64,000 nt of DNA. It comes from JAKAXS01 sp965279065 (GTDB lineage Bacteria; Pseudomonadota; Alphaproteobacteria; Rhizobiales; Hyphomicrobiaceae). Location of the stretch: assembly GCA_965279065.1 (NCBI GenBank), contig OZ257134.1, forward strand, positions 1,116,001 through 1,180,000. The letters are read 5' to 3'. The translations under genes and the position numbers were made by a program. A model generated the notes under the pieces. The model did not search any database. It was not told where the DNA came from and saw nothing but the letters and a program-made list of their open reading frames with translations. Positions 51,308 to 60,332 of the stretch are shown here, one piece after another. Position 1 is the first letter of the stretch, and each line of letters begins with the position of its first letter.

Positions 51308-54067
51308 ATGGGACCGTTTAAGCACCGCATCACCTTTTCCCCGCACTCTGACACGGGCCGCGATGCTGATCCCGTCGAGACCAGCGAATGGCTGGACTCG
51401 CTTCAGTCCCTCGTCCGCCACGCTGGCTGCGCCCGCGCCAAGTTCGTGCTCGAGCGCCTGGACGAGACCGCTGAAAGCCTCGGTGTGTTTCCCGAGGTCG
51501 CACCATTCTCGCCTTACCGCAACACCATTCCCTTCAAGTCGGAGCCACCATATCCCGGCGACCTCGACGTCGAAGAGCGGCTGACGTCCATCATCCGTTG
51601 GAACGCTCTCGTCATGGTGATGCGCGCCAACGCAGTCCATGGCGATCTCGGCGGCCACATCGCCAGCTACGCTTCCGCGGCCGAGATATTCGAAACAGGT
51701 TTCAATCACTTCTTCCGAGGTCCGGATGCGGCCGAAGGTGGCGACCTCGTCTTCTTCCAGCCGCACTCAGCACCCGGTGTCTACGCGCGTGCCTACCTGG
51801 AAGGCCGCCTCGGCGAACAGCACATCAGCCACTATCGCCAGGAGATCGGCGGCGCGCCGCACGGCCTCAGCTCCTATCCCCACCCCTGGCTGATGCCGGA
51901 CTTCTGGCAGTTCCCCACCGGCTCCATGGGCCTGGGACCGATCAGTGCCATCTATCAGGCGCGCTTCATGCGCTACCTGCGTGATCGAGGGCTCGCGGCC
52001 ACCGATCAGCGTCATGTCTGGGGCGTGTTCGGTGACGGCGAGATGGACGAGCCCGAGAGTATCGGTGCTCTGTCGCTTGCCGCGCGCGAAGGCCTCGACA
52101 ACCTGACCTTCGTCATCAATTGCAATCTGCAACGGCTCGACGGTCCCGTCCGCGGTAACGGCCAGGTCATCCAGGAATTGGAATCGATCTTCCGCGGCGC
52201 GGGCTGGAACGTCATCAAGGTCCTGTGGGGCTCGGACTGGGACCACCTGTTCGAGCGCGACACCAAGCATGCGCTGCTGAAGCGCTTCGCCGCCACCGTC
52301 GACGGCAAGTATCAGACGCTTGGGGCTAAGGACGGAACCTACAATCTCACGCACTTCTTTGCCGAGGACAAAGACGTGGAAGCCCTGGTCGCCAACATGT
52401 CCGCGGACGAGATTGACGCGCTGAAGCGCGGTGGCCACGACGTCCGCAAACTCTACGCTGCCTTCGGCGCAGCCAAGGCGCACCGCGATCGCCCAACCGT
52501 GATTCTCGCCAAAACCAAGAAGGGGTACGGCATGGGCGGCGCGGGCGAGAGCCGCATGACTGCGCATCAGGCCAAGAAACTTGACATAGACGCCCTCAAG
52601 GGCTTCCGCGACCGCTTCGCCTTGCCGCTGAGCGATGAGGACGTCGCCAACTTGAGCTTCTACCGCCCGGATGAGGCGAGCCGTGAGCTGCAGTATCTGA
52701 AGGCCCGTCGCGCTGTCCTCGGCGGCTCCCTGCCGCAACGCAAGGCCGTCGCAGCGCCCGTCGCGATGCCGCCGCTCGCCAGCTACGCAGACTTTGCCAT
52801 CAATGCCCACGGCAAGGAAATGTCGACGACGATGGCGCTTGTGCGGCTGTTCGGCAATCTGCTGCGCGACAGGACTTTAGGCCCCCGCATCGTCCCCATC
52901 GTCGCCGACGAGGCGCGCACCTTCGGCATGGCCAACCTGTTTCGCCAGATCGGCATCTATTCGCCGGTCGGCCAGCTCTACGAGCCTGAGGACCAAGGCT
53001 CTATGCTCAGCTACATCGAGCGCACCGACGGCCAATTGCTGGAGGAGGGCATCACAGAAGCCGGCGCGCTGTCCTCATGGATCGCCGCCTCCACCGCCTA
53101 CAGCGTGCACGGAACCGTGCTACTGCCGATGTATATCTACTACTCGATGTTCGGATTCCAACGTGTTGGCGACCTCATCTGGGCGGCCGCCGACCAGCGC
53201 GTTCGCGGTTTCCTGTTCGGTGCCACGGCCGGCCGCACCACGCTCGGCGGTGAGGGTCTGCAACACCAGGACGGCTCCAGCCATCTTATCGCTGCAACCA
53301 TTCCTAACTGCCGCGCATACGATCCCGCCTTCGCCGGCGAGCTGGCCGTCATCGTCGACTATGGCGCTCGCCAGATGCTGAGTGGCGCCGAGGACGCGTT
53401 CTACTATGTCACCGTGATGAATGAGAACTACTCCCAGCCGACGTTAGACCCAGCCGCTGCCGATGCCATCATCAAAGGCATGTACCGCTTTGCGGCGCGC
53501 GAACCTACTGCCGCGCCCGTGCCGCCAGCGTCTATTGGATCACAATCTGGCACTAACGACCGCCCAATATCGTCTCCGCGCGTGCGCCTCCTCGGCTCCG
53601 GCGCAATCCTGCGCGAAGTAATCGCCGCTGGCGACCTACTGAGTACCGACTGGGGCGTCGCCAGCGACATCTACTCCGTGACGAGCTTTTCTGAGCTAGC
53701 CCGCGACGCCCGCGACGCGATGCGATGGAATCGCCTGCACCCGCTGCATCCGCCCCGTGTCAGTTACGTCGCCTCCGAGTTACCCGGAACGACGCCCGTC
53801 ATCGCCGCAACCGACTACGTCTCGGCGCTGCCCCACTTGATCGCGCCTTACATCGACGCGCGCCTCATTGCCCTGGGCACTGACGGCTTCGGCCGCAGCG
53901 ACACCCGCTCCGCCCTGCGCTGCTTTTTCGAGGTCGACCGCCACTACATCGTCCTCGCCGCACTCGACGCCCTCTCTGCATCTGGCACCATCCCGCGCGC
54001 GAACCTGGCCTCCGCCATCACCCGCTACGGAATCTGTCCCGACGCCGCAGCACCTTGGACGGTCTAG
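51308..54067 (+). CDS. Second homodimeric 2-oxoacid dehydrogenase E1 (AceE/MdeB-like)
   Basis: 919 residues, full-length AceE-type E1. Thiamine-diphosphate motif GDGEMDEPESIGAL ... NCNLQRLDGPVRGNG; other blocks FFQPHSAPGVYARAYLEGRL, KTKKGYGMGGAGESRMTAHQ, YEPEDQGSMLSYIERTDGQL and C-terminal LGTDGFGRSDTRSALRCFFE. It is a paralogue of the aceE at the right edge, clearly diverged (here IIKGMYRFAAREPT, there IIKGMHLIRAADPK). Divergence from an Lrp-type gene recalls mdeRB, where the enzyme oxidises 2-oxobutyrate from methionine breakdown. It would share E2/E3 with the nearby aceF-lpdA. Confidence 0.9.
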   Translation: MGPFKHRITFSPHSDTGRDADPVETSEWLDSLQSLVRHAGCARAKFVLERLDETAESLGVFPEVAPFSPYRNTIPFKSEPPYPGDLDVEERLTSIIRWNALVMVMRANAVHGDLGGHIASYASAAEIFETGFNHFFRGPDAAEGGDLVFFQPHSAPGVYARAYLEGRLGEQHISHYRQEIGGAPHGLSSYPHPWLMPDFWQFPTGSMGLGPISAIYQARFMRYLRDRGLAATDQRHVWGVFGDGEMDEPESIGALSLAAREGLDNLTFVINCNLQRLDGPVRGNGQVIQELESIFRGAGWNVIKVLWGSDWDHLFERDTKHALLKRFAATVDGKYQTLGAKDGTYNLTHFFAEDKDVEALVANMSADEIDALKRGGHDVRKLYAAFGAAKAHRDRPTVILAKTKKGYGMGGAGESRMTAHQAKKLDIDALKGFRDRFALPLSDEDVANLSFYRPDEASRELQYLKARRAVLGGSLPQRKAVAAPVAMPPLASYADFAINAHGKEMSTTMALVRLFGNLLRDRTLGPRIVPIVADEARTFGMANLFRQIGIYSPVGQLYEPEDQGSMLSYIERTDGQLLEEGITEAGALSSWIAASTAYSVHGTVLLPMYIYYSMFGFQRVGDLIWAAADQRVRGFLFGATAGRTTLGGEGLQHQDGSSHLIAATIPNCRAYDPAFAGELAVIVDYGARQMLSGAEDAFYYVTVMNENYSQPTLDPAAADAIIKGMYRFAAREPTAAPVPPASIGSQSGTNDRPISSPRVRLLGSGAILREVIAAGDLLSTDWGVASDIYSVTSFSELARDARDAMRWNRLHPLHPPRVSYVASELPGTTPVIAATDYVSALPHLIAPYIDARLIALGTDGFGRSDTRSALRCFFEVDRHYIVLAALDALSASGTIPRANLASAITRYGICPDAAAPWTV

Positions 54068-54418
54068 GTCGCGCGCGCCGATTTCGTTGTGAGGTTGGGC
54101 AGAATTGTCCGAGCGGCCGGTTTCCACGGCATGCTTAAGTCAGCCGTAACGCGAGTGTTCGACATGTTGGTGGTCTGGTCCCGAGAGGTGATCGTCTGGA
54201 ACCCACCAGGCCCTGCCGCGGGCGTGGTCGAACCAAGTGCTATCTAAACACCGCATTGCATTTCGAATGCGGAATGCTCCACGAAGCCATTCTTGGTTTA
54301 CCGAAAGCTTCACTGTAGGTCGAATGACGTTGAGTCCCGGTTTCGAAAAGCCACGCAACGGGCAGGGCTATTACCTACGTGAAACGGATAAGACTGAGTG
54401 CAACTCATTCTACGGTAT

Positions 54419-54453
54419 GCGACACATGTCGCATAACCCGCGACATATGTCGC
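54419..54453. promoter_or_regulatory. Tandem GCGACA..TGTCGC operators, 21 bp apart
   Basis: Two palindromes, GCGACACATGTCGC (54419-54432) and GCGACATATGTCGC (54440-54453), have centres exactly 21 bp apart, i.e. two helical turns on the same DNA face. This is the layout of enhancer sites for a dimeric sigma-54 activator. They lie about 245 bp upstream of a sigma-54 promoter and 2.1 kb from the AcoR-like gene. Confidence 0.7.
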
Positions 54454-54688
54454 ATTTTTTCCAAACGTTTTGCTGAGCGCAGTTCCAGTCACTCAATATC
54501 AAAAACTTCTTAAGTTGCTGGTCAGCAACGTTCGCTTGCTGAAATGACGCCTTTTTGCACTTGGCACAAGTTATTCCCGAGCTAGTCTATCGCTATAACA
54601 GTCAAAAGATTCAATGAGATAATCAATCTTACAAAGCATTATTCCGTCGCCTGGCCTGTAGTGCCGGCAAGCCTCATTCCCTCGAAAC

Positions 54689-54704
54689 TGGCCCGCGCCT
54701 TGCT
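54689..54704 (+). promoter_or_regulatory. Sigma-54 promoter upstream of the porin gene
   Basis: TGGCCCGCGCCTTGCT matches TGGCACG-N4-TTGCW with one change (C for A at the fifth position). The -24 GG is at 54690-54691 and the -12 GC at 54702-54703. Predicted start near 54715, 168 nt before the porin ATG. Confidence 0.65.
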
Positions 54705-54882
54705 AGTTGAATGCCGGCTCTGAATTGAAGGCCAATGGGATGCAGCGTTCTTTCGTCTCCATCCTGGCCAGATCGATGAACCGAGAATTGGCGTTCGAAA
54801 TGGGGGACGACGATTCATCCGAACAGTAACGGGTATGGGATACGGGTTTTATCACTAGCAACAGAAAGAAAGGGAAACCCAA

Positions 54883-56184
54883 ATGCATGGGGGTTTGAAA
54901 CTCAAAGCCGGGGCGCTCGCTGTCGCGGTTGCCAGCGCGATGCTGATTGGGGGAGGCGCCTCGGCAGCCGATCTCGGGGGGAATTGCTGCGCCGATTTGG
55001 AAGAGCGCATAGCAGAACTCGAAGCCACAACAGCTCGCAAGGGCAACCGCAAGGTCTCCCTGACGGTCTCCGGTTGGGTTGCCGAGCAGGTGATGTACTG
55101 GGATGACGGCGAAGAGGCCAACATCTACGTCGGTGGTATCGGCGCCACGCTGGCTTCGCACGTGAAGTTCACGGGCCAGGCCACGATCTCGCCGGGCTGG
55201 ACCGCAGGCTACGTTCTGCAGATCGAAGCGACCGGTAACGAAAACCTGCTGCAGAATCAGGACAACGACAACGCCGCTGGACTGCTTTGCGGTGGCAGTG
55301 TCTGCTTGATGCAATCCTACTGGTTCTTGAAGTCCGACCATCTCGGCAAGGTCAACATTGGCACGCAGTCGATGGCTGCGGACAACGCTGCTGTCCTTGT
55401 CGACGGATCGGGTTCGCTCGTTCCGGCCAACTGGGTGGTGTTCGATGTCCTCGGCTTTGGCCGTTCGGCTCTGAACCCCGGCGCCACTAACCCGAACAGT
55501 ATTCCGTTTTTTGACATGCAGAACTGCCGTGATGGCGGCGCGGTCGGTGACTGCTTCGGCGTGCCTCGGAACTCTGTCCGCTACGATTCACCGACGTTCG
55601 GTGGGTTCTCGTTCTCGGCCTCTTGGGGTGCGGATGATCTCTGGGATGTCGCCGCTCGGTATGCCGGTGAGTTTAGCGGATTTAAGCTGGCAGGAACGGT
55701 GTCCTACGCTGAGGGCACCAACGCGGACAACACCACCGGAAATGACCATTCTGAGTATTTGCAGATTGGTGCATATATTCAGCACGTTCCGACCGGTCTG
55801 TTCGTTTATGGTGCTTATGGTGACAACGAGATCGACGATGACGTCAACCTCGGCGGAAATTCCGAGCAGGATACCTACTACATCAAGGCCGGTATCCGTC
55901 AGCGCTGGACGCCGCTTGGTCACACGGTTCTCTACGGCGAATACCTGAACAACCAGGTCGATTTTGATGGCCCGAACGGTGCCTTTGCCGGAGTGAATGG
56001 TTCGGTTGAGTTGGAATGGTGGGGCTTGGGCGTCGTGCAGGAAATCGATGCTGCTGCCATGTCGCTTTGGTTGTCCTATCGTCACTACGAGGCTGATACC
56101 GATGGCTTAACCCATACTGCCACGGGTAGCACCGAGTTCGACGACTTCGATATGATCAAGTTCGGCGCTCTGATCAACTTCTGA
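54883..56184 (+). CDS. Alphaproteobacterial porin (Porin_2 family)
   Basis: 433 residues. Signal peptide KLKAGALAVAVASAMLIGGG, ASA|ADLGG. A short coiled segment LEERIAELEATTARKGNRK precedes a 16-stranded-type barrel beginning VSLTVSGWVAEQVMYWDDGE. Typical stretches: NSVRYDSPTFGGFSFSASWG, DDLWDVAARYAGEFSGFKLA and the C-terminal aromatic FDMIKFGALINF needed for BAM assembly. Internal CC and paired Cys may form loop disulfides. Transcribed from a predicted sigma-54 promoter under a GCGACA enhancer, which is unusual for a porin. Confidence 0.9.
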   Translation: MHGGLKLKAGALAVAVASAMLIGGGASAADLGGNCCADLEERIAELEATTARKGNRKVSLTVSGWVAEQVMYWDDGEEANIYVGGIGATLASHVKFTGQATISPGWTAGYVLQIEATGNENLLQNQDNDNAAGLLCGGSVCLMQSYWFLKSDHLGKVNIGTQSMAADNAAVLVDGSGSLVPANWVVFDVLGFGRSALNPGATNPNSIPFFDMQNCRDGGAVGDCFGVPRNSVRYDSPTFGGFSFSASWGADDLWDVAARYAGEFSGFKLAGTVSYAEGTNADNTTGNDHSEYLQIGAYIQHVPTGLFVYGAYGDNEIDDDVNLGGNSEQDTYYIKAGIRQRWTPLGHTVLYGEYLNNQVDFDGPNGAFAGVNGSVELEWWGLGVVQEIDAAAMSLWLSYRHYEADTDGLTHTATGSTEFDDFDMIKFGALINF

Positions 56185-56235
56185 ACCCCAAAATGACCAT
56201 AGCGGCGTCTTTGCACTGCGTCGCCTTGGCCTAGA

Positions 56236-56282
56236 GGGAACGGTGACTGGCTTAACGCTCCCGTCGAGTCATCATCGTTCCC
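56236..56282 (+). terminator. Long hairpin downstream of the porin gene
   Basis: GGGAACGGTGACT pairs with AGTCATCATCGTTCCC, with a three-base bulge, around a 17-18-base loop, 52 bp after the porin stop. The tail is TTGACCTGTTTG. Likely the porin transcript end or a protective 3' stem. Confidence 0.5.
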
Positions 56283-56436
56283 TTGACCTGTTTGAGGATT
56301 GCGGGCGTCTCGAGAAGCGCCTTCGCGCCGCACCATGTTGATTAGGCGCACAGCGAATTCTCGTCAGTGTTTCTCTGATGAACACATTTCGGTCGCGGGA
56401 CGTAATTGGCGCTACCCACAACGGCCATTTGTGAGT

Positions 56437-56452
56437 TGGCACGACAGTTGCC
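56437..56452 (+). promoter_or_regulatory. Sigma-54 promoter of the AcoR-like gene
   Basis: TGGCACGACAGTTGCC has a perfect TGGCACG-N4-TTGC core; only the final W position deviates. GG is at 56438-56439 and GC at 56450-56451. Predicted start near 56463, about 110 nt before the regulator ATG. A sigma-54 activator with its own sigma-54 promoter suggests positive autoregulation. No GCGACA palindrome was seen close by. Confidence 0.75.
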
Positions 56453-56573
56453 ATTGCCTTCGTATCTGTAAGGCGTCCGATCTTGAGGATTGGAGGGAGG
56501 GGCACGTCCCATTGACAGGGCAACATATGGCGATCGAGCTGTTGCACCCGACGATTTAACGAGACGGATGTAG

Positions 56574-58502
56574 ATGCTCGCGCGACCAAACAGCATGTCG
56601 AGATTGATGGACGACGTCACCCGAGCGTCGTGGCGTCGCTGCGCGGAGACTTACGGGCTTGAGCGTGGCCAGCGGCCGATGTTCGTGCAGGTCGACAACG
56701 TCGCCCTTCAAGACAGTCTCGACGCTATGGGAGATGGCCTAGCAGAAGCTGCTGCCATCATCGAAAATGCGCGTCGCGTTGCTAGGGATACGGGCTTCCA
56801 CATACTCTTGAGCGATCCTACCGCAACGGTAGTCAAAAGTTTCGCGGACACAAGCGGCGGCGCGGACCTTGTCGCAAAGGGGCTCGTCCCCGGATCGATC
56901 TGGCAGGAGCGCCTGGTGGGCACAAATGGGCTGGGCACTTGTGCCAGCATACGGGATGCCGTGACGATAACGGGGCCATCCCATTTCTGCGAAGCCCTTG
57001 CTGCGTACACTTGCTCGGCGGCACCGATACTAGCACCCGATGGAGAGCTATGGGGTGTATTCAACCTGACAAGCCTCGTCGAGGCACATCGGGTTCAGAG
57101 CCACTTTGCCCACGAGTTCTCATTGACGATTGCCGATCAGATAAGCGGAGTGCTCTTCCGTCTGCGCCACAGAGAAAATTGCGTGATTGCGCTATCGGAT
57201 AACCCGGCTGTGCCTTTATCTCTAAGTAGCCTTGTTGCGATTGATCGCTCGGGCGTGGTCGTCGGAGTAACGACAAGTGGACTCGAGCTCTTAGGCGCAA
57301 AAACATTCTCCGATGCGCTGGGTCGTCCCCTGAAGGCATTGCTGGCCTTTGACGGTCGAGACGGCGAAGCGCTTTTGACGGCCACCAAAAAAGCCACCGC
57401 ACAAGAGCGGGAGATCTATGTGACGCCGTTTGCGGTGTCTCGCAGTCACAGAACTGAAGGCAGGACATCTGCAGTGGCGGTCCCCCGTACCAGGGCGTGC
57501 GAAGACAGCCGCCCCCTTGATCGACTTGCCGGTTCTGATCCACGCTTGAGCAGGCAGGTCGCAGTGTGCCGCCGACTGCTCGACCACGATCTTCCGCTGC
57601 TGCTCCTCGGCGAAACCGGAGTAGGCAAGGACACATTTGCCCGCGCTTTTCACGCCGAGAGCCAGCGCGGCGACAAGCCCTACGTCGCGGTAAATTGCGC
57701 GGCTATACCCGAGGGATTGCTTGCCAGCGAATTGTTCGGATATGCGCCGGGAACGTTCACAGGCGGATTGAAGCGCGGCAAGGAAGGAAAGATCGCCGCC
57801 AGCAACGGCGGGACACTCTTTCTCGATGAAATCGGGGATATGCCGCTCGAGCTTCAGGCCCACTTACTGCGTGTCCTTGAAGATCGCCTTGTTAGCCCGC
57901 TTGGCTCTACAGACTCGATAAGCGTCGATATTCGCATCATTTGTGCGACACACTGTAACCTCGCTGAACTGATTGCGAAAAATGCCTTCCGCAAGGATCT
58001 CTATTTCCGCATCAAGGGGGCACAAATCAACCTTCCCCCATTGCGAGAACGGGATGACCTCGTCGAGTTGCTGAACCGTATAATCGCAGATGAAGTGGGC
58101 CCTGACGCTGCTGCGCGGATTACCGTAACCCAACCCGTAATCGACATCTTCCAGCAATATCGCTGGCCCGGGAATGTGCGTGAGCTCAAAAGCATCGTCC
58201 GCTACATACTCACCGTTTGCTCGGAAGATATAGTGACGATCGACGATCTTCCTGAGGAACTTCGCGACCCAGACGCGAGACATCTTCCGGTCTCTGACGC
58301 ACCATTCCATGACGCCGAGACAAGCCAGTCTTCATCTGGATTGGACCAACTTCAGATGGAGCAGAAGCAAAGGATTGTCGGGACACTTCGCAAGAACAAA
58401 TGGAACATCACCAAGACGGCCGAGCAGCTGGAAATCAGCCGCGCAACGCTTCATCGGAAAATATTGAGACTTAAGATCGTGTCGCCAAACACTCGCGGAT
58501 AA
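56574..58502 (+). CDS. AcoR-like sigma-54-dependent activator
   Basis: 642 residues. The N-terminal AcoR-type sensor includes SWRRCAETYGL and a GAF-like domain with QERLVGTNGLGTCASIRDAV and YTCSAAPILAPDGELWGVFN. A central AAA+ domain (about 325-545) has Walker A LLLLGETGVGKDTFARAFH, Walker B GGTLFLDEIGDM and an arginine-containing WPGNVRELKSIVRY. The sigma-54 contact loop is GTFTGG rather than GAFTGA. A Fis-type HTH closes it: WNITKTAEQLEISRATLHRK. AcoR relatives sense acetoin, alcohols or other small molecules. It likely activates the porin promoter and its own. Confidence 0.92.
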   Translation: MLARPNSMSRLMDDVTRASWRRCAETYGLERGQRPMFVQVDNVALQDSLDAMGDGLAEAAAIIENARRVARDTGFHILLSDPTATVVKSFADTSGGADLVAKGLVPGSIWQERLVGTNGLGTCASIRDAVTITGPSHFCEALAAYTCSAAPILAPDGELWGVFNLTSLVEAHRVQSHFAHEFSLTIADQISGVLFRLRHRENCVIALSDNPAVPLSLSSLVAIDRSGVVVGVTTSGLELLGAKTFSDALGRPLKALLAFDGRDGEALLTATKKATAQEREIYVTPFAVSRSHRTEGRTSAVAVPRTRACEDSRPLDRLAGSDPRLSRQVAVCRRLLDHDLPLLLLGETGVGKDTFARAFHAESQRGDKPYVAVNCAAIPEGLLASELFGYAPGTFTGGLKRGKEGKIAASNGGTLFLDEIGDMPLELQAHLLRVLEDRLVSPLGSTDSISVDIRIICATHCNLAELIAKNAFRKDLYFRIKGAQINLPPLRERDDLVELLNRIIADEVGPDAAARITVTQPVIDIFQQYRWPGNVRELKSIVRYILTVCSEDIVTIDDLPEELRDPDARHLPVSDAPFHDAETSQSSSGLDQLQMEQKQRIVGTLRKNKWNITKTAEQLEISRATLHRKILRLKIVSPNTRG

Positions 58503-58537
58503 CGCGACGCGTTCCAGGATAGCAAGGACAGAGTGCT

Positions 58538-58867
58538 GTGGAGCAAGACAACTCAACATCAAACGACCGCAACGAACGCGAGCGCGCAAAGACGGTGATT
58601 GATTACTGGTCGGGCGAGTGTTTGACGCCACGGGAAAGAGCGGTGCTCTCGTTGCTGGCTGAAGGACAGTGCAACAAGATGATCGCGCATAACATTAATG
58701 TCTCAGTGACGACCGTTAAAAGCTACATATCAAATATCTTTAAAAAGCTTGGGTGCGGCAATCGTGTTCAGGCTGCCTTGATTGCCTTCTGCGTGGAAAA
58801 TGACCTTAGGGCCGAGCTCAATCGGTTCCCCAACAAATTCGCATTGCAGAAGAAATTTACAAAATAA
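58538..58867 (+). CDS. Solo LuxR-type HTH protein
   Basis: 109 residues with only a LuxR/GerE DNA-binding domain: CLTPRERAVLSLLAEGQCNK, MIAHNINVSVTTVKSYISNI and FKKLGCGNRVQAALIAF. There is no receiver or autoinducer domain; the N-terminal 30 residues are polar. Such short proteins act as constitutive or partner-controlled regulators. GTG start at 58538; 35 bp after the AcoR-like gene and 55 bp before the chemoreceptor gene, so all three may be one transcript. Confidence 0.85.
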   Translation: MEQDNSTSNDRNERERAKTVIDYWSGECLTPRERAVLSLLAEGQCNKMIAHNINVSVTTVKSYISNIFKKLGCGNRVQAALIAFCVENDLRAELNRFPNKFALQKKFTK

Positions 58868-58922
58868 GCACGTCGGACTGACCGTTTGTTTGGCCTACCA
58901 AGGCACACTCGAGGGAAAGAAA

Positions 58923-60200
58923 ATGTTTGGGCGCAGTTCGGTCAATGACGAGCTTATGGACATTCTTGGCGGCCATGCCGGAGTAGGCCTCTGGGATGCG
59001 ATATTGCATGATGGGGACCCGATGCATGTCAAGAGTCGATGGACGTGGTCGCAAGAATTCCGGCGCTTGCTCGGCTTTACTACAAGTGAGTGTTTTCCAA
59101 ACGTTGTGAATTCGTGGTCCGACCGACTCCATCCCGACGACGCGCCCACGACCTTTGCTGCCTTCGGCAAAGCTTTAAGCGAAGGTTCCAGGTATGACGT
59201 TGTTTACCGTCTTAGGATGAGCGATCAGACCTATCGTTGGTTCAGAGCCACGGGTGGCGTTGTCAAAGATGCACATGGCGTTGCTAGGCGTGCTTGCGGC
59301 TCCCTTGTCGATGTTCATGATGGTGTGATCGCCAGGCAAATTAGCGAGCAACGCGTGCTTGCTGTCGACAGGCTGGTGCAGGAGTTCAGTAGCAGCGTCT
59401 CCGGACTGACATCAACCTTGGCGTCCGCAGCTTTGGAGATGGAAAGCACCGCAAATTCCATGAACTCGATTGCTAATCGAACAAATTCCAGATCGGCAGG
59501 CGTGGCTAAGGCTGCACTACATGCATCGACCAATGTGCAGGCTGTAGCTACGGCTGCAGAACAACTGACAGCAACCATTCGCGACCTCGACATGCGGATC
59601 CTGAAGTCGAGTGAGCTCGCCAACCAAGCCGTCGAAGCGGCAACCCGCACTGACACGGTCGTCCAGGCACTGTCCACCTGCGCGAACAGGATCGGCGATG
59701 TTGTGAGCCTCATCAACCGCATTGCCGGGCAAACGACATTGCTTGCTCTCAATGCCACCATAGAAGCGGCCAGGGCTGGAGAGGCTGGCCGCGGCTTTGC
59801 CGTCGTCGCGTCCGCGGTCAAAGCTTTGGCCGGCCAAACGACGCAAGCGACAGGAGAGATTGCTTCTCAGGTATCGGAAATCCAATGTGCTACGGCCGAA
59901 GCCGTATCATCCATCCAGGAAATTCTGCGCATGATCAAAGAACTGCGCGATGTCGCGGCTGACATCAGCAGGGCAGTCGGCGAGCAAAGCGCGGCCACTT
60001 GCGAGATATCAGCGAATGTCCAGCAAGCTGCGTCCGGCACCCAGGACGTAACCGGGCACATATTGGAAGTGAAGGAGGGCGCGGGAGCGACCGGAGAGGC
60101 TGCTGCTAAGGTTCTGCAATCTGCACGCACATGCTCCTCGCGCTCCGAGCAGCTAAATGTCGAGATCAAAGCCTTTTTGCAGGAAGTTATAGCTGCCTGA
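58923..60200 (+). CDS. Soluble PAS-domain methyl-accepting chemotaxis protein
   Basis: 425 residues, no transmembrane segment, so cytoplasmic. A PAS_3-type domain (about 20-140): VKSRWTWSQEFRRLLGFTTS, WSDRLHPDDAPTTFAAF and YRLRMSDQTYRWFRATGGVV. A short helical adaptor follows, then the MCP signalling domain with the hairpin tip LINRIAGQTTLLALNATIEA, ARAGEAGRGFAVVASAVKAL. It would signal through CheA/CheW encoded elsewhere, possibly reporting redox or a ligand bound by PAS. GAGGGAAAG precedes the ATG. It ends about 130 bp from the convergent lpdA end. Confidence 0.9.
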   Translation: MFGRSSVNDELMDILGGHAGVGLWDAILHDGDPMHVKSRWTWSQEFRRLLGFTTSECFPNVVNSWSDRLHPDDAPTTFAAFGKALSEGSRYDVVYRLRMSDQTYRWFRATGGVVKDAHGVARRACGSLVDVHDGVIARQISEQRVLAVDRLVQEFSSSVSGLTSTLASAALEMESTANSMNSIANRTNSRSAGVAKAALHASTNVQAVATAAEQLTATIRDLDMRILKSSELANQAVEAATRTDTVVQALSTCANRIGDVVSLINRIAGQTTLLALNATIEAARAGEAGRGFAVVASAVKALAGQTTQATGEIASQVSEIQCATAEAVSSIQEILRMIKELRDVAADISRAVGEQSAATCEISANVQQAASGTQDVTGHILEVKEGAGATGEAAAKVLQSARTCSSRSEQLNVEIKAFLQEVIAA

Positions 60201-60332
60201 ACCGAAAGAAATAACGGTTGGCACCGCCATCGGTACCCCGACTCTTGAAGAGGCCGTAAGCAATCAGCAGCAATCCGCACAACTCGATGTCGTAGTGCCG
60301 ACGAGCCTGGGTATGTGGAGTTGTTGTGCGGG

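Larger units (their letters stand above)
54068..54882. other. 815-bp regulatory intergenic region upstream of the porin
   Basis: No credible gene. It is markedly more AT-rich than its surroundings and contains, left to right, tandem GCGACA palindromes (54419-54453), a small dyad GTTGCTG-GT-CAGCAAC (54514-54529), an off-consensus TGGCAC element near 54571, and a good sigma-54 promoter (54689-54704). The remaining approximately 180 bp form the porin leader. Confidence 0.6.

Noticed and set aside
54569..54586. TGGCACAAGTTATTC as another sigma-54 promoter before the porin
   Set aside because: The -12 GC is missing; the element at 54689-54704 is a much better match.
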